Below are positions 44,330 to 53,035 of a DNA stretch of 64,000 nt, piece by piece (the first letter of the stretch is position 1; every line of letters starts with the position of its first letter). The position numbers and the translations under genes are program-made. The DNA lies in the NCBI GenBank assembly GCA_021648145.1, contig JAKITI010000012.1, positions 37,339-101,338 on the forward strand. Reading direction: 5' to 3'. The notes under the pieces were generated by a model. It searched no databases and had not been told where the DNA came from. It saw only the letters and a list, made by a program, of their open reading frames with translations. This stretch comes from Gammaproteobacteria bacterium. GTDB lineage: Bacteria > Pseudomonadota > Gammaproteobacteria > JAADGQ01.

Positions 44330-45250
44330 ATGTCAATCAGCATAGTTAAGCAGGTTTTGAATTCCCTGCCAAAAGATGAAGTTATATTTTATAGAGCAAA
44401 CCCTGGAAATGCAGGGGACTCGTTAATAGCATCGGGCGCTTTTAAGCTATTTAAAGAGAGTGGGTTGAATATCAAAATATTGGATCCATCAAATTTTGAT
44501 GCTGCTGGTAAAATAGTAATATATGCTGGTGGAGGGAACCTTGTTGGTATATACCCTGAAACTCGTGATTTTTTTTTTCAGCACCATAAGTCTGCCAAAC
44601 AACTCATTCTCTTACCTCATACTATTGCTAAAAATGAAGATTTACTTAAAGAGCTAGGCAGTAATGTCACTTTATTTGCTAGAGAGAACGTTTCATATGA
44701 ATACATAAAAACATATGCATCTAAAGCTAATTTTTTTTTGGATCATGATTTAGCACTACAATTAGATCCGGATATAATTTTGAACTCACCAAGAATTAGT
44801 TTCCCATCTGCACTGTATTTCAAAATTATTTATAAATTACGTAAAGACCCTAGAGCAACACATATTCCTTCCATTCATAAAATGCTTAATAATACTTTGT
44901 TTGAAATTAACTCTTATTTGACTGGAAATAAAGAAAATGCAAATTTCTTTAGAAATGATGTTGAGAGCCTTTCAGGTAATATTCCAGAAAAAAATGCCGA
45001 TCTTTCAAAAATATATGAGTATGGCACTAAAAATGAATACCTTACTCAATACACCACAAGTAGATTAATGAAATATATCAATCAGTTTGCTAAGGTTCGT
45101 ACTGACCGCCTTCATGTATGCATTGCAGCAGCGCTGTTGAATAAACAGGTCGAGTTTTATCCCAACTCATATTTTAAATGTCGTGCTGTATATGAATACT
45201 CCCTAAAAGATAGATTTAAAAATATTAAATGGATGGGAGAGGTAGGGTAG
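44330..45250 (+). CDS. Polysaccharide pyruvyl transferase family protein
   Basis: The 306-residue protein carries the family start ANPGNAGDSLIASGAFKLF and the glycine-rich segment IVIYAGGGNLVGIYPETRDFF. A later FAKVRTDRLHVCIAAALL segment has the conserved Arg-His pair. The family adds ketal pyruvate to sugars and includes CsaB and ExoV. It fits a set of decorating enzymes in this region. The base composition is AT-rich with many A/T-ending codons, as in the neighbouring glycosyltransferase genes. Confidence 0.82.
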   Translation: MSISIVKQVLNSLPKDEVIFYRANPGNAGDSLIASGAFKLFKESGLNIKILDPSNFDAAGKIVIYAGGGNLVGIYPETRDFFFQHHKSAKQLILLPHTIAKNEDLLKELGSNVTLFARENVSYEYIKTYASKANFFLDHDLALQLDPDIILNSPRISFPSALYFKIIYKLRKDPRATHIPSIHKMLNNTLFEINSYLTGNKENANFFRNDVESLSGNIPEKNADLSKIYEYGTKNEYLTQYTTSRLMKYINQFAKVRTDRLHVCIAAALLNKQVEFYPNSYFKCRAVYEYSLKDRFKNIKWMGEVG

Positions 45251-45306
45251 GTGTTGTGGAAGTTAACGACTATTATTGAAAATTAAATCCAGTAATTTTT
45301 TGATTT

Positions 45307-46332
45307 ATGTTTAGGTCAATAGTAAAAAAGAATATACAGTCTGTGGCATCTTTAATTGGGCGACATAGGTGGCCATTTTTAAAAGGCCAGTTATTAATTT
45401 TAGGTTACCACCGCATATTGCCTTCGAATCATCCAGAGTATAAAAAAATGCAACCTGGTATGCGGGTAGAGCCTGAAATATTAAAAATGCATATTCAAAC
45501 GTTAAAAAAATACTTTGAAGTAGTTGATTTGAATGAATGGGTTGAACGAGTAAAAGCAGGTAAACCGGTTCCTAAAAAAGCTTGCTCTTTAACTTTTGAT
45601 GATGGGTGGGTAGATAATTACGAATATGCTTTTCCTGTTTTAAAAAAAGAAAATGTACCTGCAACAATATTTCTGGTTTCTTCCATGATTGGTACAACAC
45701 AAAACTTTTGGCCGGAACGGGTCACTGATATCTTGATTCAGTTAAAAGAAAAGCAGTTTTCAGAGGTTGGAGAAGAGCAGCAAAAATGGTTAACAGACTT
45801 TGGGTTGACTGAAACAGAAATGAGTCATTTGGATGAAAGTATGATTGATGAGTTTATCAATCAACTTAAAGTATTGCCTGATGAAAAAATATACAAAATA
45901 CTTGACGGGTTTGATGAAAACCAAAATATAGACTTAGCGGCTACAGTGAATGAACCCACTCATATTCTTAATGCATTACAAATAAAAGAGATGATGAGTT
46001 CAGGATTAGTAAGCTTTGCATCACATACTCAGCAGCATTTGCGTTTAACAATGATTGAGTCAGAAAAAAATTTGGAGCATGAAATTGCCCAATCTAAAAC
46101 AGTGCTAGAAAACATGTTAGAAAATAAAATTACAGGCTTTTGTTATCCTAATGGTGATTTTGATGATCGAAGCGTATCACTTGTAAAAACGACCTATGAC
46201 TATGCTTGTACTACTAGAAAAGGTTGGAATTCATCTAAATCTGATGCTTTTCTGCTTAATCGAATGTTAGTGCATAACGATGTGTCCAATACCCCTGTTA
46301 AATTCGAGTCAAGGATCTCCAACCTATTATGA
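45307..46332 (+). CDS. Polysaccharide deacetylase (CE4), third in the window
   Basis: The 341-residue protein has the NodB motif LTFDDGWVDNYEYAFPVL (about residues 97-114), FASHTQQHLRLT with metal histidines and FCYPNGDFDD near the end. No signal peptide is clear. It resembles the deacetylase half of the fused protein at 41422 in layout (long insert between the TFDDG and HTxxH motifs), so the two may be distant paralogues. The substrate is probably an N-acetylated polysaccharide. Confidence 0.85.
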   Translation: MFRSIVKKNIQSVASLIGRHRWPFLKGQLLILGYHRILPSNHPEYKKMQPGMRVEPEILKMHIQTLKKYFEVVDLNEWVERVKAGKPVPKKACSLTFDDGWVDNYEYAFPVLKKENVPATIFLVSSMIGTTQNFWPERVTDILIQLKEKQFSEVGEEQQKWLTDFGLTETEMSHLDESMIDEFINQLKVLPDEKIYKILDGFDENQNIDLAATVNEPTHILNALQIKEMMSSGLVSFASHTQQHLRLTMIESEKNLEHEIAQSKTVLENMLENKITGFCYPNGDFDDRSVSLVKTTYDYACTTRKGWNSSKSDAFLLNRMLVHNDVSNTPVKFESRISNLL

Positions 46333-46425
46333 TGGGCTACATACTTCGGGTTTTAGTATCAACCTCCAATTTATTGTTATGGGCTATTTTAACAACACTA
46401 CAGATTAACAGGCCATTAGAAAAAA

Positions 46426-47490
46426 GTGAATAATTGGACTTTTCGTGAAAATAGTCTGGATTTCATTCGCTTGTTAGCTGCGCTGCAAGTCGCAGTACTT
46501 CATTCTGCTGAATTTATGTTCGCAGAAAAAACAGGTACTTTATTTTTTGAAATTCTAAGGCTTTTCCCCGGTGTTCCAATTTTCTTTTTTATAAGCGGTT
46601 ACTTGATAAGTAAATCATACGAAGTTTCACCTACACTAAGTGTTTACACTCGAAACCGTACCTTACGTATATTTCCAGCACTAATAGTTGTGGTTTTTAT
46701 TAATATTTTAATGGTTTGGTCTACAGGATACTTTTCTGAGTCTGGCGCAACCTTTAAAGATATTACTCTACTTTTTTTTGCAAAAATATCTTTTCTTCAG
46801 TTTTACAATCCAGATTTTATGAGGGCATTTGGTGATGGAGTACTCAATGGAAGTCTATGGACCATTTGTGTGGAACTCCAATTTTATATTCTAACACCCA
46901 TACTCTATCTAGTATTTGGCAAAGATCGTCATTTAAAAAATTTAACACTCATTGTTCTTATCATTATTTTTATGGTGCTTAATCGACTTCTTTATAATCT
47001 AGCTGACGAGCACTCGAATGAAGTGTGGTGGAAACTATTTAGGGTTAGTTTTTTACCTTGGTTTTATATGTTTTTAACGGGTGTATTTATTCAAAGAAAC
47101 TTTAAAGTAATTTCAAAATATGTGGCAAAAATACCTTTTTTCCCGCTATTACTACTCTATATATTTATAGCTTATTTTATTTTCAACGCCGGTACAGGTT
47201 TTGGAAATTCAATTTCCCCACTTATTTTCTTTTCAGTCGTACTCATTGTTTTTAGAATGGCATATTTTAAACCTTCAATTTTTGGAAAATTTTTAAAAGG
47301 CAATGATATCTCATACGGCATATATATTTGGCACATGGTAATTGTGAATCAGTTTCTTTACTATGGTATGCACGATGAGTATTGGCATTTCTTTGTTGCC
47401 ATTACTTTAACGTTATTGCTTGCCATAACATCATGGTTTCTTATTGAAAATCCTAGCCTCGGATTTAAAAAATTCACAATAAAAAAATGA
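46426..47490 (+). CDS. Acyltransferase family 3 (OafA/YrhL-like) membrane protein
   Basis: The 354-residue protein starts at GTG and has about ten transmembrane helices. The N-terminal signature DFIRLLAALQVAVLHSAEF contains the conserved Arg and His of acyltransferase-3 proteins; FFISGYLISKSYE and NGSLWTICVELQFYILTP follow. It likely O-acetylates the polysaccharide during or after synthesis. Confidence 0.88.
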   Translation: MNNWTFRENSLDFIRLLAALQVAVLHSAEFMFAEKTGTLFFEILRLFPGVPIFFFISGYLISKSYEVSPTLSVYTRNRTLRIFPALIVVVFINILMVWSTGYFSESGATFKDITLLFFAKISFLQFYNPDFMRAFGDGVLNGSLWTICVELQFYILTPILYLVFGKDRHLKNLTLIVLIIIFMVLNRLLYNLADEHSNEVWWKLFRVSFLPWFYMFLTGVFIQRNFKVISKYVAKIPFFPLLLLYIFIAYFIFNAGTGFGNSISPLIFFSVVLIVFRMAYFKPSIFGKFLKGNDISYGIYIWHMVIVNQFLYYGMHDEYWHFFVAITLTLLLAITSWFLIENPSLGFKKFTIKK

Positions 47491-47563
47491 ACGTTAATTC
47501 AGCTATCTGGCCAATTATTTGAAGTGAATTGGAAAATTAAAATTAATAAGAGTAGCTGTTTAT

Positions 47564-48877
47564 ATGTTGTCAATTAACGGGGTATTTAAAGACTTTAAAG
47601 ACTTTTATACCGCATGTAAGGCGCAGGACTTTGCATTCTATATGCTCGCTGCGTACCTCGTATTTTCTTACATGCGTCCACATGTAATTTATCCTACTAT
47701 TGATTTTTTACCTTGGACTCAGCTGAGCATACTCTTTGGGCTGGCTTATGTATCTTTAAAAGGCCAAATTCGATTTCAGTTAGTTCACTTTGTGATGATT
47801 CTGTTTTTTTTAGTCATTCTTGCCTCTTCATATCAGTCTTATTATCCTGACCTTTCATTTAAACACCTTGACTCCTATTACATATGGATCATCGAGGTAT
47901 TGTTTTTTACCAGTTGCGTAAGGTCATTAAAAGAGTATCGCTTGTTAACTCTCTTATTTTTTCTTATTTTGTTTAAAATGTCACTGTTTGGAGCAAAAAC
48001 TTGGGCAGAGAGAGGTTTTGGGTTTAGAGATTGGGGAATTGCAGGCCCGAGTGGATTTTTTGCAAATTCAGGTGAGTTTTCTCTATTAATGGCTATGCTG
48101 GCAGTGATGAGTTTGGCGTTTATTTTAGGACATAAAGAAGTTAAGAAGATTTATTATTTATTGCCTATCACTGCTACAATGACGGTTATGGGCGCAAGCT
48201 CTAGGGGTGGACAGTTGGCACTTATTGTTGGTTTACTGATCATAGCAGTTGCCATAGGGAAGCTTCGTATAAAAAATATTTTAATTGTCGCTATAGCTGC
48301 GTTTACTATTATTAGTTTGGTGCCCGAAGAACAGAAGACAAGGTTCTCTAGTGCCGGTGAGGATGGTACCTCCGAAAGCAGGCTTGAGTACTGGAGTGCC
48401 GGACTAGAAATGATTGATCAAAACAAGCTGCTGGGAGTTGGTTTTAATGGATTTGCGCAATATTTTCATGATAATTATAAAGAAGAACAACCAGATAACT
48501 ATCTTTCTAGTCGTAAGGAGGTTGCACACAACACATTTATTCAAGTAGGTAGTACGTTAGGGTATCTGGGATTAATATGTTATCTCTGGCTACTATACCT
48601 GTGTTATGCGCTTAACAGAGGGACGCGCAAGCTACTCAAACCAAATAATAAAAACCATTGGGCTTATCGATATGCTATCGGATTAGATGCCGCACTTATC
48701 ACATATTTGGTCGGTTCTTTTTTCATGTCACTGCTTCTTTATCCATATATCTATCTGATGCTCATGATGTCTCTGTCATTAAAAAATTGCATAGAGTCAG
48801 AAGTAGCAAGTGGCTCTATGGAAGACATCGATAGCACTCCAGATGATAAGAACTTGAACGACCCTATTATAAAGTAA
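47564..48877 (+). CDS. O-antigen-ligase-like membrane protein, exosortase-A-associated type
   Basis: The 437-residue protein has about eleven transmembrane helices and a periplasmic loop (about 250-335) with SSRGGQLAL before it and VGFNGFAQYFHDNY and VAHNTFIQVGSTLG inside it, which are Wzy/WaaL-family features with the conserved His in AHNT. GPSGFFANSGEFSLLMAM matches the putative O-glycosylation ligase subfamily linked to exosortase A (TIGR03097 type). It may polymerise the repeat unit or attach it to acceptor proteins. Confidence 0.82.
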   Translation: MLSINGVFKDFKDFYTACKAQDFAFYMLAAYLVFSYMRPHVIYPTIDFLPWTQLSILFGLAYVSLKGQIRFQLVHFVMILFFLVILASSYQSYYPDLSFKHLDSYYIWIIEVLFFTSCVRSLKEYRLLTLLFFLILFKMSLFGAKTWAERGFGFRDWGIAGPSGFFANSGEFSLLMAMLAVMSLAFILGHKEVKKIYYLLPITATMTVMGASSRGGQLALIVGLLIIAVAIGKLRIKNILIVAIAAFTIISLVPEEQKTRFSSAGEDGTSESRLEYWSAGLEMIDQNKLLGVGFNGFAQYFHDNYKEEQPDNYLSSRKEVAHNTFIQVGSTLGYLGLICYLWLLYLCYALNRGTRKLLKPNNKNHWAYRYAIGLDAALITYLVGSFFMSLLLYPYIYLMLMMSLSLKNCIESEVASGSMEDIDSTPDDKNLNDPIIK

Positions 48878-48932
48878 CAAAAATAGTTTGAATGGAAGAA
48901 TCTCTGTTATTAAAGGTAATAATTAACACGTT

Positions 48933-50759
48933 ATGTATATATTAGAAGTGATCAAAACTCTATTTCGCTTATTGGATAGGGCAACAAAAAAAAAATACAT
49001 ATTGCTACAACTGTTTTTTCTTGTGTCCGCACTGGTTCAAGTTCTTGGAGTGGCGAGTATCGCTCCTTTTATTGGTATCCTCTCAAACCCTGATATTATC
49101 CAATCAAATAAAGTTTTGGTTGTGGTGTATGAATATTATAATTTCTCTAGCAATACAGAATTCATTACTGCTTTTGCCATAGCCTCACTGGCACTTATTG
49201 TAATATCCAACTTACTTGCAGGAATAACGATGTGGTTGTCATTTCAATTTTCAATACACTTTGGGAATAAATTACAAAATAATTTATTCCACAATTTACT
49301 TGGCAGAGATTATATTTATCATAAAGTTAATGATCACTCTGATGCCATTGCATTGATTAATCAGGAAGCACCGCGGTTTGTCTACATGGTGTTGCATCCA
49401 TTTTTAATTTTAACTAGTCAGTTATTTATAGCTTTCATTGTATTGTTAGGCCTAATAATACTTGATCCATTTATTGCAAGCATGGCAGGGCTGGTTGTTG
49501 GAGGTGCATATTTAGTTACCTATATGTTACTTAAACGGTCTCTGTCGTATCATGGGAAAATTGTATCTGAACGTAACACTGGTGTTCAATCTGTGTTGTC
49601 AGAAGCATTTGTTGGTATAAAAGAGATCATAATTGGTAGCAAAGAATATACTTACAAGAAAAAATTTGAATATTATAATCGTCGTGGGCTAGTTTCGCAG
49701 TCTTCTATAGCTTTGGCGGGTGACTTGCCAAAGCTAATTATCGAAACCATCTCATTTGGAGCAATACTCTTGCTTGCTATTAGTTTGCTGCTATCTAAGT
49801 CAGACTCTGCTCAAATCGTATCAATATTAAGCTTATATGGGTTAGCGGGTTATAAATTATTGCCAGCAATGCAACAAGTTTACAAATCTTTGTCTAGCAT
49901 TAGTGCCAATGGTGCAGTAGTTATGAAGCTTGGTCGTGAGCTTGAGTATCAAGTTAATATCAAGTCAAAGAAAGTGCTAAAATATGATGAAGATCTCAAA
50001 TCTATTGAGTTGCGTGGAGTATCATTCACATATCCAAATAGTAGTATGGAAGCTTTGAGTTCGATTAATGCGATATTTGAAAAGGGTTGCATTAATGTTC
50101 TTGCTGGTTTATCCGGCTCTGGTAAATCAACAGCGGCCGATATTACCCTTGGGTTGTTGGTTCCCAGTATCGGTGAATTTATAGTGAATGGTTCTGTAAT
50201 GGATCAAAAAAAATTGACAAGTTACCAAAGTATTATTGGTTACGTACCTCAAAATATTTTTCTGACAAATGAAAGTGTGTTGGCGAATGTTGCTTTTGGT
50301 ATTGAATCATCAACTATTAACAAGGAAAAAGTGATACGTGCTTTAGAGTTAGCGAATGCTTATGAATTTTCCCTGAAATTACCTCAAGGAATTAATACCA
50401 TATTAGGGCAAGATGGTAAGCTCCTTAGTGGCGGGCAGAGGCAGCGCATTGGTATCGCACGAGCGCTTTACCATGATACAAAAGTATTGGTGCTTGATGA
50501 ACCAACTAGTGCATTAGATATGCATTCAGAGCATGAATTTATGAAATGTTTACATGAACTGAAGCATGAGTATTTAATTGTTTTGATCTCACATAGCCCT
50601 TCTGTAATCAAAATGTCAGATCACATATATGTAATGGATGCCGGTAAATTAAAAGCAAATGGAAGTTATGGTGAGCTTATAGAGAGCTCACCTGATTTTT
50701 TTGAAATGATGAATAAAGCATATAGTAGTTTAGGTGAAAATAATAGCAATCAATTATAA
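48933..50759 (+). CDS. ABC exporter, fused membrane and ATPase domains
   Basis: The 608-residue half-transporter has six transmembrane helices (residues about 20-330) and a C-terminal nucleotide-binding domain: Walker A GLSGSGKST, signature LLSGGQRQRIGIARAL and Walker B VLVLDEPTSALD. It resembles MsbA/PglK-type flippases and could flip a lipid-linked oligosaccharide. No separate Wzx flippase was recognised in the window, so this transporter is the best candidate for that step. Confidence 0.88.
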   Translation: MYILEVIKTLFRLLDRATKKKYILLQLFFLVSALVQVLGVASIAPFIGILSNPDIIQSNKVLVVVYEYYNFSSNTEFITAFAIASLALIVISNLLAGITMWLSFQFSIHFGNKLQNNLFHNLLGRDYIYHKVNDHSDAIALINQEAPRFVYMVLHPFLILTSQLFIAFIVLLGLIILDPFIASMAGLVVGGAYLVTYMLLKRSLSYHGKIVSERNTGVQSVLSEAFVGIKEIIIGSKEYTYKKKFEYYNRRGLVSQSSIALAGDLPKLIIETISFGAILLLAISLLLSKSDSAQIVSILSLYGLAGYKLLPAMQQVYKSLSSISANGAVVMKLGRELEYQVNIKSKKVLKYDEDLKSIELRGVSFTYPNSSMEALSSINAIFEKGCINVLAGLSGSGKSTAADITLGLLVPSIGEFIVNGSVMDQKKLTSYQSIIGYVPQNIFLTNESVLANVAFGIESSTINKEKVIRALELANAYEFSLKLPQGINTILGQDGKLLSGGQRQRIGIARALYHDTKVLVLDEPTSALDMHSEHEFMKCLHELKHEYLIVLISHSPSVIKMSDHIYVMDAGKLKANGSYGELIESSPDFFEMMNKAYSSLGENNSNQL

Positions 50760-50783
50760 TGTGATGTATTGAAGGAATAATTT

Positions 50784-51599
50784 ATGATGGTTAAAAGTGT
50801 GAAAAAATTTATTTTTCTTGGTTTAATGTTTATACCCACTGCAAGTAATGCATGGGTCATAAATTTTAATTTCGATGAGGGTGAAGAGGGAGTTAAAGTT
50901 ACAGAATTTTCAGATGCCGCTGGATACACAGTTTATGATAAAAATATTGTCTATAGTGGTAACGGTTCAGCACAATTAAATATTAAAAAAGGTTCTGATG
51001 GCTGGGGTGTTTGGGGCGGACGTAAAAAACTTCCTACAGACCTTGGTGAAGGTGATGAAGTTTGGGTGAAAATTCGTACATTTATGCCAGAGAATTTCGA
51101 CTATACGACTAACTTTACATTGAAATTTTTAAGGTTTCATATAGCAACAGCGGGTGGGGGTCATTTAGGTTATACCGATATTTATATTAACAATGATGGT
51201 ACATATAGATATCAAAATGAACTGTATACAACTGATAATAGCGTGGCTATTTTTGGTTCTGAAAACCCAGTGAAAAAAGGGGTTTGGGAAACATATGTTT
51301 ATCATGTAAGATATAGCACAGTTAATCCTTTGGTTCAGCTTTATAAACATATAGGGGAGTCTGGATTTACTGACGATGGAAAGCCTATTGGTGGGAGCTT
51401 GAAACTTATATTTGAAGAAAAATCTGATTACACATTAAAAAAACCGACTGATAAAGTGAAGCATTTCTTACTTTTCACATACTGGAATGGGAATTCACCT
51501 AAAACGCAGAGTATGTATGTTGATGATCTACAGGTCTCTACAGTTCCTCCTGAGGAGTTAAAGATCCCTGAAACACCTACTAACCTTATAGTTAACTGA
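50784..51599 (+). CDS. Exported jelly-roll protein, polysaccharide lyase-like
   Basis: The 271-residue protein has a signal peptide ending near SNAW (residue 23) and an all-beta domain resembling concanavalin-like lectin/glucanase or heparin-lyase sandwiches: VYSGNGSAQLNIKKGSDGWG, GDEVWVKIRTFMPENFDY and GVWETYVYHVRYS, ending in MYVDDLQVST. The last residues (PETPTNLIVN) look like the start of an FN3 domain that is cut off by the stop codon. A role in trimming or binding the exported polymer is plausible. No catalytic residues can be assigned with confidence. Confidence 0.65.
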   Translation: MMVKSVKKFIFLGLMFIPTASNAWVINFNFDEGEEGVKVTEFSDAAGYTVYDKNIVYSGNGSAQLNIKKGSDGWGVWGGRKKLPTDLGEGDEVWVKIRTFMPENFDYTTNFTLKFLRFHIATAGGGHLGYTDIYINNDGTYRYQNELYTTDNSVAIFGSENPVKKGVWETYVYHVRYSTVNPLVQLYKHIGESGFTDDGKPIGGSLKLIFEEKSDYTLKKPTDKVKHFLLFTYWNGNSPKTQSMYVDDLQVSTVPPEELKIPETPTNLIVN

Positions 51600-51696
51600 T
51601 CAGAGGGATAGTAAATTTTACTTTGATTATTTCCAGTAATATCATTACTTGAATAGTACTGTTGTCACTGTTTTTTTTTAACTTTATAGGTTCAAT

Positions 51697-52617
51697 ATGG
51701 GTGCTACATTATCAATAATTATACCTGCGTATAATGAGAGTAAACATATTGAAAATCTCTTGGTATCAATTAGGGAGTGCTTTGAAGGATTTTCTTTAGA
51801 TTACGAAACAATTGTAGTTAACAATGGTTCAACTGATGCTACAAAAGCAATAGCACTAAAATATCAGTGTACAGTTCTTGATATAGAGCGCAGCAGTATT
51901 TCTTATGCCAGAAATTATGGTGTGCTTCATTCATCAGGAAAAGTGATTGCTTTTATAGATGCCGATGTTCGTCTTACAAAGATTTGGGTAAAAGAATGTC
52001 TTAAAAAACTAAATACAATTGAGCATGAAAGTATTGTACTAGGTGCCCGTTATATTGTAAGAGAAAATCCATCTTGGATTGAAATAAATTGGTTTAAACC
52101 GTTATCGACTAAAATTGTTGATTATATTAATGGTGGCAATTTGGTTTTAAGCCGAGTTATGTTTGAAAAAATTGGGGGTTTTGACCAGACGCTGGAAACC
52201 GGCGAAGATTATGAGTTTTCTATGAGAGCGAAGGCGAAAGGTATTAATGTTATTGTAAACAAAAAATTAAAGGCAATACACGATGGTTATCCCTCAACGA
52301 TCAAAGCATTTTTTAAAAGAGAAGCTTGGCATGGAAAAGGGGATTTTAGTAGCTTTATGGCATTTAAAGCATCAAACGTTGCCAAGATAGCATTGCTCTT
52401 TGGTTGTTTGCATATATTTTTATTAATGAGTTTGTTATTTTTATCGAATATTTACGTTATCTTGGTTATATCTCTCATAATTACTCTAACAATTATGATG
52501 TCCGCAAGAATTTTTCATAGTTATGGGCTAGGTTTTATCGTTAGGAATATACCTATTTGCTATATATATTTGCTTGGTCGCAGCTATTCATTAGTAGCAG
52601 TGCTGTTAACAAGATAA
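51697..52617 (+). CDS. Glycosyltransferase family 2 with C-terminal membrane helices
   Basis: The 306-residue protein has a GT-A fold: SIIIPAYNESKHIENLL at residue 6, VVNNGSTDAT, the metal-binding AFIDADVRL and TGEDYEFSMRAKAKG. Two or three transmembrane helices follow residue 230. It transfers a sugar on the cytoplasmic side of the inner membrane. It is the last gene before the 418-bp gap that contains the small mobile element. Confidence 0.88.
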   Translation: MGATLSIIIPAYNESKHIENLLVSIRECFEGFSLDYETIVVNNGSTDATKAIALKYQCTVLDIERSSISYARNYGVLHSSGKVIAFIDADVRLTKIWVKECLKKLNTIEHESIVLGARYIVRENPSWIEINWFKPLSTKIVDYINGGNLVLSRVMFEKIGGFDQTLETGEDYEFSMRAKAKGINVIVNKKLKAIHDGYPSTIKAFFKREAWHGKGDFSSFMAFKASNVAKIALLFGCLHIFLLMSLLFLSNIYVILVISLIITLTIMMSARIFHSYGLGFIVRNIPICYIYLLGRSYSLVAVLLTR

Positions 52618-52639
52618 ATTTTTATTTAGCAAAATTGTA

Positions 52640-52846
52640 CCTGATTAGAAAGAATCTTCCGCTTCATGATAGAAACCCTTTAAAACTAGGAATTCAAGAA
52701 AATAACTGCAAAGCTCTTAACCAAGGCTTAAAGTAAAAATTTACTGAACTCATAGCCTAGACATCCCTTTTAGATGTTTAATCGGAAGTCCATAGTCTAA
52801 ATTTAAAGCATTTTTAGCATGTGGCGGAAGATTCTTTCTAATCAGG
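52640..52846. mobile_element. MITE-like non-autonomous element, 207 bp, with 8-bp target duplication
   Basis: The element has 23-bp perfect terminal inverted repeats at 52640-52662 (starting CCTGATTAGAAAG) and 52824-52846 (its exact reverse complement). It is flanked on both sides by the same 8 bases AAATTGTA (52632-52639 and 52847-52854), the signature of a transposition target duplication. Beyond the perfect part the ends stay partly complementary (CATG and A-rich stretches). There is no transposase inside. An 8-bp duplication is known from several IS families (IS6, ISL3, IS66, IS256 and IS1595 among them), so the parent cannot be named. Confidence 0.85.
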
Positions 52847-52854
52847 AAATTGTA

Positions 52855-53035
52855 TGAAAGTGTGCTGGTCAAAAAATAGGGTTCATCAGGAGCGACGCTC
52901 TTTTCTTCATGGATGATGAGTTGACTTTGACTGCCTTTTAAGGCCAACCAATATACCCCTCTTCGCGAAGCGAATTTGAGCTCAAGTGAGAAGGCTTTCC
53001 GTGGGGTTGTTGATTAAAATAGTAGGTAAGAGTAT
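52855..53035. other. Rest of the 418-bp gap: no gene recognised
   Basis: Between the right target duplication and the radical SAM gene there is no convincing reading frame. A 65-codon minus-strand frame (52750-52947) runs across the element boundary and has no recognisable motif. At 52972-52984 there is a small hairpin TTCGC-GAA-GCGAA without a T-run. The promoter of the next gene may lie here but no strong match was seen. Confidence 0.5.

Noticed and set aside
52750..52947. 65-codon minus-strand frame in the gap after the GT2 gene
   Set aside because: It runs across the edge of the mobile element and its target duplication, so it cannot be an old gene, and it shows no motif.
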